A stretch of 38,160 bases of DNA from Puia dinghuensis (lineage in GTDB: Bacteria > Bacteroidota > Bacteroidia > Chitinophagales > Chitinophagaceae): contig JAMFSL010000028.1 of NCBI GenBank assembly GCA_026225275.1, positions 1 to 38,160 of the forward strand, read 5' to 3'. Shown here one piece after another: positions 30,042-37,580 of the stretch. How positions within the stretch are numbered: position 1 is the first letter of the stretch; the number at the start of each line of letters is the position of its first letter. The notes beneath the pieces are model-generated. The model saw only the letters and a program-made list of their open reading frames with translations. It made no database searches and was not told where the DNA came from. A program made the position numbers and the translations under genes.

Positions 30042-30130
30042 CAAGAGGTAGCTCAATGGATAGAGTTAAAGTAACTAAACTTAAAGTAACTAAACTTTAG
30101 GATATGAGTTCGACTCACATCCTCTTTCCA
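30042..30130 (+). pseudogene. tRNA-like sequence with duplicated anticodon arm
   Basis: CAAGAGG (30042-30048) pairs with CCTCTTT (30121-30127) at six of seven positions. A near-perfect D-arm follows (TAGCTCAATGGATAGAGT: stem GCTC/GAGT, GG in the loop). The T-arm ATGAG-TTCGACT-CACAT has a normal loop and one mismatched pair, and CCA is at 30128-30130. The anticodon region is abnormal: a 15-bp unit (TAAAGTAACTAAACT) is repeated exactly at 30067-30081 and 30082-30096. With one copy removed the length would be that of a normal tRNA, but no standard 7-base anticodon loop forms. It may be a dead tRNA (an island attachment site) or an active tRNA mimic. Confidence 0.6.
30056..30100 (+). CDS. Possible 14-codon minigene inside the tRNA-like element
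   Basis: An ATG at 30056 opens MDRVKVTKLKVTKL and ends at TAG (30098-30100). AGAGG at 30044-30048 stands 7 bases before the ATG, a good Shine-Dalgarno by general bacterial standards. The 15-bp duplication is exactly five codons, so it repeats KVTKL in frame. Such a short frame may be coincidental, because the same bases form the tRNA-like D-arm. Reported because CreT-type toxin RNAs beside cas genes can be minigenes. Confidence 0.2.
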   Translation: MDRVKVTKLKVTKL

Positions 30131-30158
30131 TCAAATTGCACCTTTAAGGAATTGAAAG
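30129..30158 (+). repeat. Degenerate CRISPR repeat upstream of cas6
   Basis: Hand alignment with the array repeat at 38071-38100 gives 21 identities in 30 positions without gaps, including 11 consecutive bases AGGAATTGAAA that cover the crRNA 5'-handle region. It is in the same orientation as cas6 and the array. A second, weaker copy (AATCG-ACC-T..GGAA..AAAT) may lie at about 30182-30205, needing small gaps. The intervening 20-odd bases could act as a short pseudo-spacer. Confidence 0.5.
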
Positions 30159-30174
30159 ATGCATGTAAATTTTG
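30143..30174 (+). promoter_or_regulatory. Possible cas-operon promoter overlapping the degenerate repeat
   Basis: TTTA at 30143-30146, 19 bp, then TAAATTTTG at 30166-30174, which resembles TAnnTTTG with one extra base. It would start transcription roughly 35 bp before cas6. The match is imperfect. Confidence 0.25.
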
Positions 30175-30216
30175 GTATTTAAATCGAACCTTGGGAAATA
30201 TAAATTAACGAAGATC

Positions 30217-30873
30217 ATGAGAGTCTATTTAGAATTAAGATCAGAAAAAAAACCTGTCCCATTTAATTATCAGCCGCAAATTACCGGAGCCATCCATAAA
30301 TGGATAGGTAAAAATAAAATACATGATCAAACATCCATGTATTCTTTCTCGTGGTTACAAGGAGGCAGGAAAAAAGGCAATTATTTAATCTTCGAAAATG
30401 GAGCAAGTTTCGAATTCAATTCGTATGACAATAATTTGATAAAATCAATTATCCATGGAATACAATCAGACCCTTCCATAAACTTCGGATTGGAGGTGTC
30501 AGAAATAGTGTTACAAGAAACACCAATCTTTACTGACAAAGAAGTATTCCATGTTGCAAGTCCTGTTTTAGTTAAAAGAAAACTAGGCGAAAAAGAAATC
30601 CATTATACCTATGATAATCCCGAAAGCGATATTCTTCTAACTGAAACCCTAAAAACAAAACTTAAAAAAGCGGGTCTCCCTAACGACAATATAAACCTCT
30701 CTTTTCAAAGAAAGTATGCATATGCAAAAACAAAAATAATTTATTATAACAAAATTGGTAACAAGGTAAATATATGCCCTATTGAAATTACCGGATCGCC
30801 TGAACAAATTGGCTTTGCGTGGAATGTAGGTATAGGGAATAGTACAGGGATAGGTTTCGGAGCTCTAAAATAA
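30217..30873 (+). CDS. cas6: Cas6 endoribonuclease (pre-crRNA processing)
   Basis: Cas6 cuts the precursor crRNA within each repeat, leaving an 8-nt handle. The start at 30217 (MRVYLELRSEKKPVPFNYQP) fits the first ferredoxin-fold strand; an in-frame ATG at 30172 adds 15 unlike residues. The N-terminal part has the Cas6-type PFNYQPQITGAIHKWIG segment, whose His is a candidate catalytic residue. The C-terminus has the glycine-rich loop GIGNSTGIGFGALK. At 218 residues it is slightly short for Cas6. It is the first gene of the cas operon; cas5 starts 5 bp after its stop. Confidence 0.88.
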   Translation: MRVYLELRSEKKPVPFNYQPQITGAIHKWIGKNKIHDQTSMYSFSWLQGGRKKGNYLIFENGASFEFNSYDNNLIKSIIHGIQSDPSINFGLEVSEIVLQETPIFTDKEVFHVASPVLVKRKLGEKEIHYTYDNPESDILLTETLKTKLKKAGLPNDNINLSFQRKYAYAKTKIIYYNKIGNKVNICPIEITGSPEQIGFAWNVGIGNSTGIGFGALK

Positions 30874-30878
30874 CCCAT

Positions 30879-31475
30879 ATGAAATACTATGTAGTAAAAT
30901 ATTCTGGACCTTTTGGCTTTATAAAACCCTGGACGGCTGTTAGGGACAGCGAGACTTTTAGCCAGCAATTTTTAACACAAAGTAATTTGGGTGGCATCGA
31001 GCGAAAATTGTTTCCAGAACTATTGCAGGAAAAATTTGACTTATACAGGATAAGATCCCACCGATTAGCCTACGATCAAGTCAGCCAGCAACAGGAGCAG
31101 ATACAAACCCGGGGTTGGAATTCAAGTAAACCTAAAGGCAGCAAATCGATACTCTTTGAAAGGCCAAAGGCTATTCTGATAAGAGGAGTGTTACTAAATC
31201 CTGTCCTTCATCTGGCATTTGACCGGAAGGAATTCGCCTCAGCAGCTGCTACCCAGCACATTTGTTTATGCCGGAATGAAGATATCCTCTACCCGGAAGA
31301 AATAATGGAAGAAGAACAGTCTGTTTTTAATACAGACGAAGAAAGGTTCGCGGGTTATGAACTTGTCTTTGAAAAGACAGTAAAATCTTTCCTGGTCGGG
31401 TACAATCGGTTTGACAACAATTCCCCGATGTATGGGTGGTTGAAAACTATCGGCAATCCGGTAAAAGAATTTTAG
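30879..31475 (+). CDS. cas5: Cas5-like Cascade subunit
   Basis: The 198-residue protein starts YYVVKYSGPFGFIKPWTAV, the G-x-F-[GA]-F-x-[KR]-P pattern at the start of Cas5 proteins, followed by FLTQSNLGGIERKLFPELL, resembling the xxPSxxxGxxxAL segment. In Cascade, Cas5 caps the 5' handle of the crRNA next to the large subunit. Assignment rests on the N-terminal pattern, size and position between cas6 and cas3; there is no catalytic motif to check. The gene ends two bases before the chosen cas3 start. Confidence 0.8.
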   Translation: MKYYVVKYSGPFGFIKPWTAVRDSETFSQQFLTQSNLGGIERKLFPELLQEKFDLYRIRSHRLAYDQVSQQQEQIQTRGWNSSKPKGSKSILFERPKAILIRGVLLNPVLHLAFDRKEFASAAATQHICLCRNEDILYPEEIMEEEQSVFNTDEERFAGYELVFEKTVKSFLVGYNRFDNNSPMYGWLKTIGNPVKEF

Positions 31476-31477
31476 TA

Positions 31478-33622
31478 ATGCAGGAACTTTTTGCTAAATC
31501 AGGTCCGGAATGGACGCTTCTTAAGGATCATACGCAACAGGTGATGCTGGCTGCCATTCGTTTTGCAGATTATCTGCGCATGGATAGGACGATTGCCTGC
31601 AAAGGTGCCATTTTACATGATATGGGGAAGGCTCATCCGGCTTTTCAACGGGCTCTTAAAGGGCAGAAGGGCAGAAAAGTATTTCGCCATGAAATAGCTT
31701 CGCTCTTTTTCTTGTCACTTTTTGAAGAGAATATCCGCCCTCAACTTATTGAAATGGTAGTGGGGCACCATAAATCTGTACGGTGGGATATAGGTTCAAA
31801 AGGATTATTAGATCTGGTTGACGAAGACGACATTGAACATTATCATCTCGGGGACTGGGAGATATGGAGCAAGAATGCCCTGCACGTATTGGAAGAATTT
31901 GAAATTCCGGTTAAAGAAATTACACGGGATGAGGCGGTAAATAATTTTAATTCGGCGGTCGATTATTGCAATTCTACCATCCTGAAGACTGGGTTTTCAG
32001 CCTGGAGGGGTTTGTTAATGGGGGCCGATCATTATGCTTCTGCTTTGATCAACACGACGGAAGACAAACTACGCATTGCCTTTCATTCGCCCGAATTGCG
32101 CTATTTTAACAGACAAAGCCCCCTCTATCCCCTGTCCTTGAAACCAGCTGATTCCGCAAAGCAACATAGCCTGGTTGTGGCCTGTACCGGCGCTGGAAAG
32201 ACGGATTATCTATTTCGCCGTTGTAAGGAACGCGTATTCTATGTTCTTCCCTTTCAGGCTTCAATCAATGCCATGTTCAGGCGATTGGCAAAAGATTTGG
32301 GGGCTGACAATCCCCAGCTCGATATTCGGGTGTTGCATGCGGCCTCTTCACTGGTTCAGTTAGGCAAAGGCCAACAGGAGACTGTGTTACAGCCACTGTT
32401 CGGTTCTGCCATCAAGGTATTGACTCCATACCAGTTGGCTGCCATTGCTTTGGGTCTTAAAGGATATGAGTCTATGATATTGGACATCCGGGAATGCGAC
32501 GTCATCCTGGATGAGATCCATACCTATTCAGGTGCCGCGCAGGCAATAGTTTTGAAACTAGTCGAGATCCTTGTACAAATCAATTGCCGAGTGCATATTG
32601 GCACCGCAACGATGCCCTCTGTTTTATACAACCAACTAAGGGCGGCATTAGGAGTGAACAACGTATTAGAGGTCCGGCTAACGGAAAGGGAATTAAACAC
32701 CTATGATCGTCATATCGTGCACAAATTGGCGGATCGGGAAACTAGCTGGGCAATTATCGACGAAGCCATCCATGCAAATAAGAAGATTCTTATAGTCTGC
32801 AATACGGTAGATACAGCTCAGAAGATATATGACAGGATACTCGATCTATATCCACCGAGTGACAAACTATTATTGCACAGCCGATATAAAAGAGAGGATA
32901 GGAACAATAAAGAAAAATTGCTAATTGGTTTAGACGAGGATGGCAAAAGTATCGACCGGTTTAACACCTCGACTAAATCTTGTATCGTCGTCTCAACCCA
33001 GATCGTAGAAGTAAGTTTGGATATCAGCTTCGACCTCATGATTACCGATTGTGCCCCATTGGATGCATTGATTCAAAGATTCGGACGGATCAACAGGATA
33101 CGCCGGGAAAATGGAGTCCATAAGCCAATATATGTGCTCGCACCACCAGATAATGATAAGGCTGCAAAGCCTTATGAGCTTATCACTTTAACACGTACCT
33201 ATGAGTTACTACCCGATGGAGAGGTACTCCATGAGCGGGAATTACAATCCAAAATAGATTCGGTTTTTCCAGATATTGATTTTCTGACCATCGAAGAACA
33301 ATCTGTATTTAAGAAGGATGGGACAATCACAATTTGTCAACTTACTCACAAGGCGAAATCAAGCCTGCTGGATCTGCTGGAAATCGATTCTGTGACCTGT
33401 ATAACCGAGGCCGACCGGGATTTGTACCTGGAAGGAAATTATGAAATGAGAATGAACCTGGAAATTCCCGTCAGGTACTGGACTGTAAAAGATATGGAGC
33501 AGTTAAAGAATGTTGGGAATAGCCCTTTTATCGTTCCCGACAAAGCGTATGACTTTGAAAAGGGATTGGATATAACCAGGATCGATTTACAAAATTTAGA
33601 TGTCAATTACCAAATTCTATAG
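31478..33622 (+). CDS. cas3: Cas3 HD nuclease-helicase
   Basis: Cas3 is recruited by target-bound Cascade, unwinds DNA and degrades it. The start at 31478 (MQELFAKSGPEWTLLKDH) directly follows the cas5 stop; the ATG at 31436 would overlap cas5 by 40 bp. The 714-residue protein has a complete N-terminal HD domain: H18, H47-D48 (LHDMGK), H71 (FRHEIAS), H97-H98 and D184-H185 (GADHYAS). The helicase has Walker A CTGAGKT (residues 236-242, Cys replacing the usual Pro), the Walker B box DVILDEIHTY, GTATMP (motif III), and STQIVEVSLDISFD with LIQRFGRINR (motifs V and VI). It appears fully active. Its position inside the effector genes, before cas8, is unusual for I-B. Confidence 0.96.
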   Translation: MQELFAKSGPEWTLLKDHTQQVMLAAIRFADYLRMDRTIACKGAILHDMGKAHPAFQRALKGQKGRKVFRHEIASLFFLSLFEENIRPQLIEMVVGHHKSVRWDIGSKGLLDLVDEDDIEHYHLGDWEIWSKNALHVLEEFEIPVKEITRDEAVNNFNSAVDYCNSTILKTGFSAWRGLLMGADHYASALINTTEDKLRIAFHSPELRYFNRQSPLYPLSLKPADSAKQHSLVVACTGAGKTDYLFRRCKERVFYVLPFQASINAMFRRLAKDLGADNPQLDIRVLHAASSLVQLGKGQQETVLQPLFGSAIKVLTPYQLAAIALGLKGYESMILDIRECDVILDEIHTYSGAAQAIVLKLVEILVQINCRVHIGTATMPSVLYNQLRAALGVNNVLEVRLTERELNTYDRHIVHKLADRETSWAIIDEAIHANKKILIVCNTVDTAQKIYDRILDLYPPSDKLLLHSRYKREDRNNKEKLLIGLDEDGKSIDRFNTSTKSCIVVSTQIVEVSLDISFDLMITDCAPLDALIQRFGRINRIRRENGVHKPIYVLAPPDNDKAAKPYELITLTRTYELLPDGEVLHERELQSKIDSVFPDIDFLTIEEQSVFKKDGTITICQLTHKAKSSLLDLLEIDSVTCITEADRDLYLEGNYEMRMNLEIPVRYWTVKDMEQLKNVGNSPFIVPDKAYDFEKGLDITRIDLQNLDVNYQIL

Positions 33623-33625
33623 ATT

Positions 33626-34951
33626 ATGATCGCATCGGTAATAGGAAGGACATTTTTGGAAGCATTTAACAACAAGTATGATCTTTCGCTTAGTGCAAAA
33701 GAATTCTTTGAGCAGCATTATTTTCCCTTATTCTTTGATCACCCCAAATATATGCAATGGATAACAAATTCTCCTTTTGTGCAAATGGAGGGAGGTCAGA
33801 AGCCGCATTTACTTTCAAAAGAAGAACGGCGGGAAAAAATGATGAAGCTGCATACCAAGATCGCTGACGGGAGGCCAGAAGCAAGTATTGCCATTGGTTT
33901 TCCCGCATCTGAGGAAAAAGAATTTGCCTCGACGTCCGGACTGGTTTCAGATATCACAGTCCCGGCGGCCATTGAAGAAATATATTTGTCCTGGATTGGA
34001 GGTGGATTAGGTCTGGGAGTTGCCGGAGGATATTCCATATTCTTCGATCAGCCAGATCTGTTACTTACTGTCTTTGAAGGCTGGCCTATCTATAGGAAAT
34101 ATTTAAATGATCCGGCAATCGAAAGGCTCAGGGGAAACCAGATTAATACGTGGAATGGGCAATGGGTGTCTTTTGCTTATAATTCCAAGGATTATCGGGA
34201 AAATTTTGATTTTTCATTTTTAGAACAGTTACAAATATTCCAATCTGACCCCGAAAAGATTGAAGTGAATACGGTCAATTGGACCAGACTTTTTTTTGCC
34301 ATTTCTCAAAAATTACCAGATGAAGACCTTACAGGATATGTGTATTCTTTAGGACAAACCAATAAGACTATTGGCTTTGTCCCGTTCCGGTTTAAATCGG
34401 GAACCGAAATAAAAACAGTTTATAAAAAATTATTTAGTCCAGAGTTGCGAATAAATACAAAAGATTTTGAGGAATTATTTGGGCTCCATATAAAAAGGGC
34501 CTGTGAGTTGGGCAATATTGGTCTGCAGGCATTACGACCGGACAGGCTCAAAAAGTATTTTGGCAATGAGGACAATCTCAACTTTAAAAAGGAGGATGGA
34601 ATCATATTATATCACGTTTTTAAAACCTGGTTAGTCGCTATGTTAGCAAAAAATAAAGAAGAAATAGGAGACTATACCCAAAGCATCGCAGAAGCCCTGC
34701 ATCGGTATAGAAAAGACGGATCGACAAATGTCCGTAAAAGTCTATTAGAACAGACTATGTTCCCGGCCAAGACGAAAAAGGCCTTTTTGGAAGGACTCGT
34801 TGACATCGCCAAAGACGCGAGGGAGGAAGACCTGGCGGTCTTCAAAAAATTAAGAGATGAAGTACACCTTATGACCAACGAAGAGTACGGATATTTTGTC
34901 ACGTTGTTGAAATTTGACTACGCTTACCAGGAAAGAAACTTAAAAAAATAA
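33626..34951 (+). CDS. cas8: Cas8-like large subunit of Cascade (divergent)
   Basis: The 441-residue product starts 4 bp after the cas3 stop and precedes cas7. Its place and size, and segments such as EEIYLSWIGGGLGLGVAGGY and LTVFEGWPIYRKYL, fit a Cas8-type large subunit, which recognises the PAM and holds the target. It has a single Cys, so it lacks the zinc-finger cysteines common in Cas8b and Cas8c proteins. The C-terminal about 105 residues look all-helical and start with an internal Met (M339, 34640), which could give a separate Cas11 small subunit by internal initiation, as known in other type I systems. The family name cannot be fixed without profile searches. Confidence 0.7.
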   Translation: MIASVIGRTFLEAFNNKYDLSLSAKEFFEQHYFPLFFDHPKYMQWITNSPFVQMEGGQKPHLLSKEERREKMMKLHTKIADGRPEASIAIGFPASEEKEFASTSGLVSDITVPAAIEEIYLSWIGGGLGLGVAGGYSIFFDQPDLLLTVFEGWPIYRKYLNDPAIERLRGNQINTWNGQWVSFAYNSKDYRENFDFSFLEQLQIFQSDPEKIEVNTVNWTRLFFAISQKLPDEDLTGYVYSLGQTNKTIGFVPFRFKSGTEIKTVYKKLFSPELRINTKDFEELFGLHIKRACELGNIGLQALRPDRLKKYFGNEDNLNFKKEDGIILYHVFKTWLVAMLAKNKEEIGDYTQSIAEALHRYRKDGSTNVRKSLLEQTMFPAKTKKAFLEGLVDIAKDAREEDLAVFKKLRDEVHLMTNEEYGYFVTLLKFDYAYQERNLKK

Positions 34952-34972
34952 AAAAATATAAATTAAGAATCC

Positions 34973-36028
34973 ATGAACACTATTTATATACGTACATTAA
35001 AAAGAGCGGAGCATACAGTATTCTGCGTAGCCGATGGCCAGAAATATTATTATGATCCTCAATTCGGCCGGCGTGTGCCTTTTTCCAGCGGTCAGCAAGT
35101 AAAACGCTCTCTCCTGGAATCATTATGCGAAGATTTGAATATAATTGGTTCCCCTACCACCTTTTTATTTGATGTGACAAAAGATAAGAAACTGGAGGAA
35201 GGAGAGGTGTATGGAACTTGTGACCCTACCTATCCCGACCAGCTTTTTGGCGGCTGGATGAAAGCAGCAAAAGGGGGGAAGGAAAGAACATTAAAAAGAA
35301 GAAGCCCTTTGTCCATTTCTGCCATGCGTGGGCTGCATCCGTTGTTGGCTGGACTGGATAAGGAGAATTTGTCGTTTGATCGGAGCGATAGACCGAACAA
35401 TAAAGTGATCGTCCGGGATCAAAAAGGAAATCCTTTGGCAGAAGAAGATATTGTCGCAGTATTGGAAGGGAAGGACAGAAGTCTTAGCCGCAAGTGGATC
35501 CCGGATAATACCAGGGCTTCGGGTTTGTTTGTAATGGATATCGCTGTCGATCTCAGGAGGTTGTTTTGTGTAGGGCTTAATTCTTTTGAGCCGGAGTTGG
35601 CCGATGGGACGATTGTTAAGTTGAAAGCGGAAGGCTGGGAAGAAAATGCCAATATATTCGGCCCCTGCTTGATAGCTCCAGGAGAACTTCGCACGAGGTG
35701 GATTGAGGCACTGGCCCGCTCTATTATTCATTGGCGAATCACATCCAACCAGGCGAGAACATTCAGTCTGATGGAAACATTGGCTATTTCGATCAGCGGC
35801 AATGCCAACCGCATAGCGGGAAGTATAAGGGCAAAGTTATCCGAAGAAGATTCCAATAAGGCTGCGGCCATTGTCGATAGTAACATGGCAGGCGTGGATA
35901 CATTTATTACTTTGAGTGCGGGTGGATATATTCAAACAAACGTGGAAAAGGTAGATGCGCTCGAACAAGCCGAGCAGAAATTGATTGAGCTGATGAACGC
36001 ATTTGACTATGAAAAGCAATGCATCTAA
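34973..36028 (+). CDS. cas7: Cas7-like Cascade backbone subunit
   Basis: Cas7 copies polymerise along the crRNA. The 351-residue protein has the early segment FSSGQQVKRSLLESL, like the G-Q-x-K-R helix of Cas7 proteins, then an RRM-type core with SPLSISAMRGLHPLLAG and FVMDIAVDLRRLFCVGL. It lacks the NPNGDP motif of Csh2-type Cas7, so it is a divergent branch. The C-terminal ends with a helical stretch (VEKVDALEQAEQKLIELM). It overlaps cas4 by 10 bp. Assignment relies on motif, length and place. Confidence 0.8.
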   Translation: MNTIYIRTLKRAEHTVFCVADGQKYYYDPQFGRRVPFSSGQQVKRSLLESLCEDLNIIGSPTTFLFDVTKDKKLEEGEVYGTCDPTYPDQLFGGWMKAAKGGKERTLKRRSPLSISAMRGLHPLLAGLDKENLSFDRSDRPNNKVIVRDQKGNPLAEEDIVAVLEGKDRSLSRKWIPDNTRASGLFVMDIAVDLRRLFCVGLNSFEPELADGTIVKLKAEGWEENANIFGPCLIAPGELRTRWIEALARSIIHWRITSNQARTFSLMETLAISISGNANRIAGSIRAKLSEEDSNKAAAIVDSNMAGVDTFITLSAGGYIQTNVEKVDALEQAEQKLIELMNAFDYEKQCI

Positions 36029-36549
36029 CGGCCACCCATATAAATTATTTTCACATTTGCCATCGCAAACTGTGGCTTTTTTCGAACGGAATAAATATGG
36101 AGCATACATCCGACATTGTGTATGACGGAAAACTGCTGCATGAAACCACCTATCCCCAAAGATCTGCAAAATATACGGAGATAGAGATTTCCGCGGCAAT
36201 AGCTGGTGATCTTCGTCTTGCGGGGAAAATTGATTTCTATGATGCAAAAGAGAAATTGATCCATGAAATAAAGCGCAGCGATAAAATAGAAGAGGCCCAC
36301 GAATGGCAGGTTAAATATTATATCTGGCTGTTTGTATTAAATGATATCCCTGGTGTGTGCGCCAGGCTGGAGTATCCAAAAGTCCGCCAAATACAGGAGG
36401 TCTGGCTGTCAGAACCAGACAAACTCCATTTAGAAGAGGTGGTACTCAGGATAGCTGATCTACTGCAAAGCGAAATATGTCCGCCCAAAATAAATTCCAG
36501 GATATGCAAGAATTGTTCCTATTATGATCTTTGTTATGTAGAAGAATAA
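36019..36549 (+). CDS. cas4: Cas4 adaptation nuclease
   Basis: Cas4 trims prespacers and helps select PAM-containing ones. This 176-residue protein has the four iron-sulfur ligands: C14 (HICHRKLW) and C163, C166, C172 at the C-terminus (ICKNCSYYDLC). The RecB-type nuclease residues are in GKIDFYD and HEIKRSDK (the D...ExK motif), followed by the QVKYYIWL helix. It overlaps the end of cas7 by 10 bp and sits directly before cas1, the typical order. Fully intact. Confidence 0.96.
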   Translation: MHLTATHINYFHICHRKLWLFSNGINMEHTSDIVYDGKLLHETTYPQRSAKYTEIEISAAIAGDLRLAGKIDFYDAKEKLIHEIKRSDKIEEAHEWQVKYYIWLFVLNDIPGVCARLEYPKVRQIQEVWLSEPDKLHLEEVVLRIADLLQSEICPPKINSRICKNCSYYDLCYVEE

Positions 36550-36557
36550 TCTTCGAT

Positions 36558-37562
36558 ATGAAAAAAAGCTACTACTTATTCAACGCCGGACGGATGAGTC
36601 GAAAGGACAACACACTGAAATTCACTATTGTGGACGAGGATGGCAAAGAAGGAGCGACCAAATATATTCCTGTAGAAAGCGTGGACAATCTCTATACATT
36701 CGGGGCTTTAGATGCTAATAGCGCATTGTATAATTTCCTGGGAAAAGAGCAGATCAGCGTTCATTTTTTCGATTACTATGAGCATTATACCGGTAGCTTC
36801 ATGCCCAAAGAATATCTCTTAAGTGGAAAGGTGTTGATTGCTCAGACCGAAGCTTATTCAAAACTAAAGAAACGCCTGCCTATCGCTCAGAAATTTATAG
36901 AAGGGGCGGCTTTTAACATGGTAAAAAATCTTCGGTATTACAACAACAGGGATAAAGATACTTCCCCGCAAATAGATAAAATAGAGGGTCTTGCCGCTCA
37001 AATTGCATTTACACAAGATATAGAAGCGCTTATGGGTATAGAAGGAAATATCCGCATGTCATATTATGAAGCTTTTGACCTAATCATTAACGATTTTGAA
37101 ATGGGCAACCGGAACAAACAACCGCCCAACAATGAAGTTAACGCTATGGTTTCTTTTGTAAACATGCTATGCTATACCCTTTGCTTAGACATGATTTATC
37201 ATACTCAATTAAATCCTACCATTAGTTTTTTGCACCAGCCTGGATTCCGTCGTTATTCATTGGCATTGGATCTGGCTGAAGTATTTAAACCGTTAATTGC
37301 AGACAGGCTGATTTTTGCCTTGTTGAATAAGAAAATGATACAGAAAGCCGATTTCGATTACCACCTCAATAGTTGTTTACTCAAAGACAGTGGCCGGAAA
37401 ATAGTAGTAAAAGCATGGGATGAAAAATTGAATGAAACTATTAAACACCGTTCACTTGGCAGAAATGTGAGCTATAAGCATCTGGTAAAATTGGAATGTT
37501 ACAAATTAGTAAAGCATATATTAGGGATGGAAGAGTATAATCCGTTCAAGGCTTGGTGGTAA
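36558..37562 (+). CDS. cas1: Cas1 integrase
   Basis: Cas1 joins new spacers to the leader end of the array. The start at 36558 (MKKSYYLFNAGRMSRKDN) is the family start; the ATG at 36531 lies inside cas4. In this 334-residue protein the metal ligands are E162 (GIEGNIR), H226 (TISFLH) and E241 (LAEVFKP). FFDYYEHYTGSFMPKE, PPNNEVNAMVSF and the C-terminal YNPFKAWW closely match subtype I-B (HMARI-type) Cas1 proteins. It lies between cas4 and cas2. Confidence 0.97.
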   Translation: MKKSYYLFNAGRMSRKDNTLKFTIVDEDGKEGATKYIPVESVDNLYTFGALDANSALYNFLGKEQISVHFFDYYEHYTGSFMPKEYLLSGKVLIAQTEAYSKLKKRLPIAQKFIEGAAFNMVKNLRYYNNRDKDTSPQIDKIEGLAAQIAFTQDIEALMGIEGNIRMSYYEAFDLIINDFEMGNRNKQPPNNEVNAMVSFVNMLCYTLCLDMIYHTQLNPTISFLHQPGFRRYSLALDLAEVFKPLIADRLIFALLNKKMIQKADFDYHLNSCLLKDSGRKIVVKAWDEKLNETIKHRSLGRNVSYKHLVKLECYKLVKHILGMEEYNPFKAWW

Positions 37563-37580
37563 AAATTACAAGCAGGAAGT

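Noticed and set aside
30159-30180. Pseudo-spacer match to the region upstream of the tRNA-like element (about 30007-30032)
   Set aside because: The best hand alignments gave only 10 of 17 or fewer matches with a broken seed, too weak to claim as a target.
30172-30216. Upstream ATG for cas6
   Set aside because: It adds 15 residues absent from the Cas6 fold and would place the start inside the putative regulatory element; 30217 is preferred.
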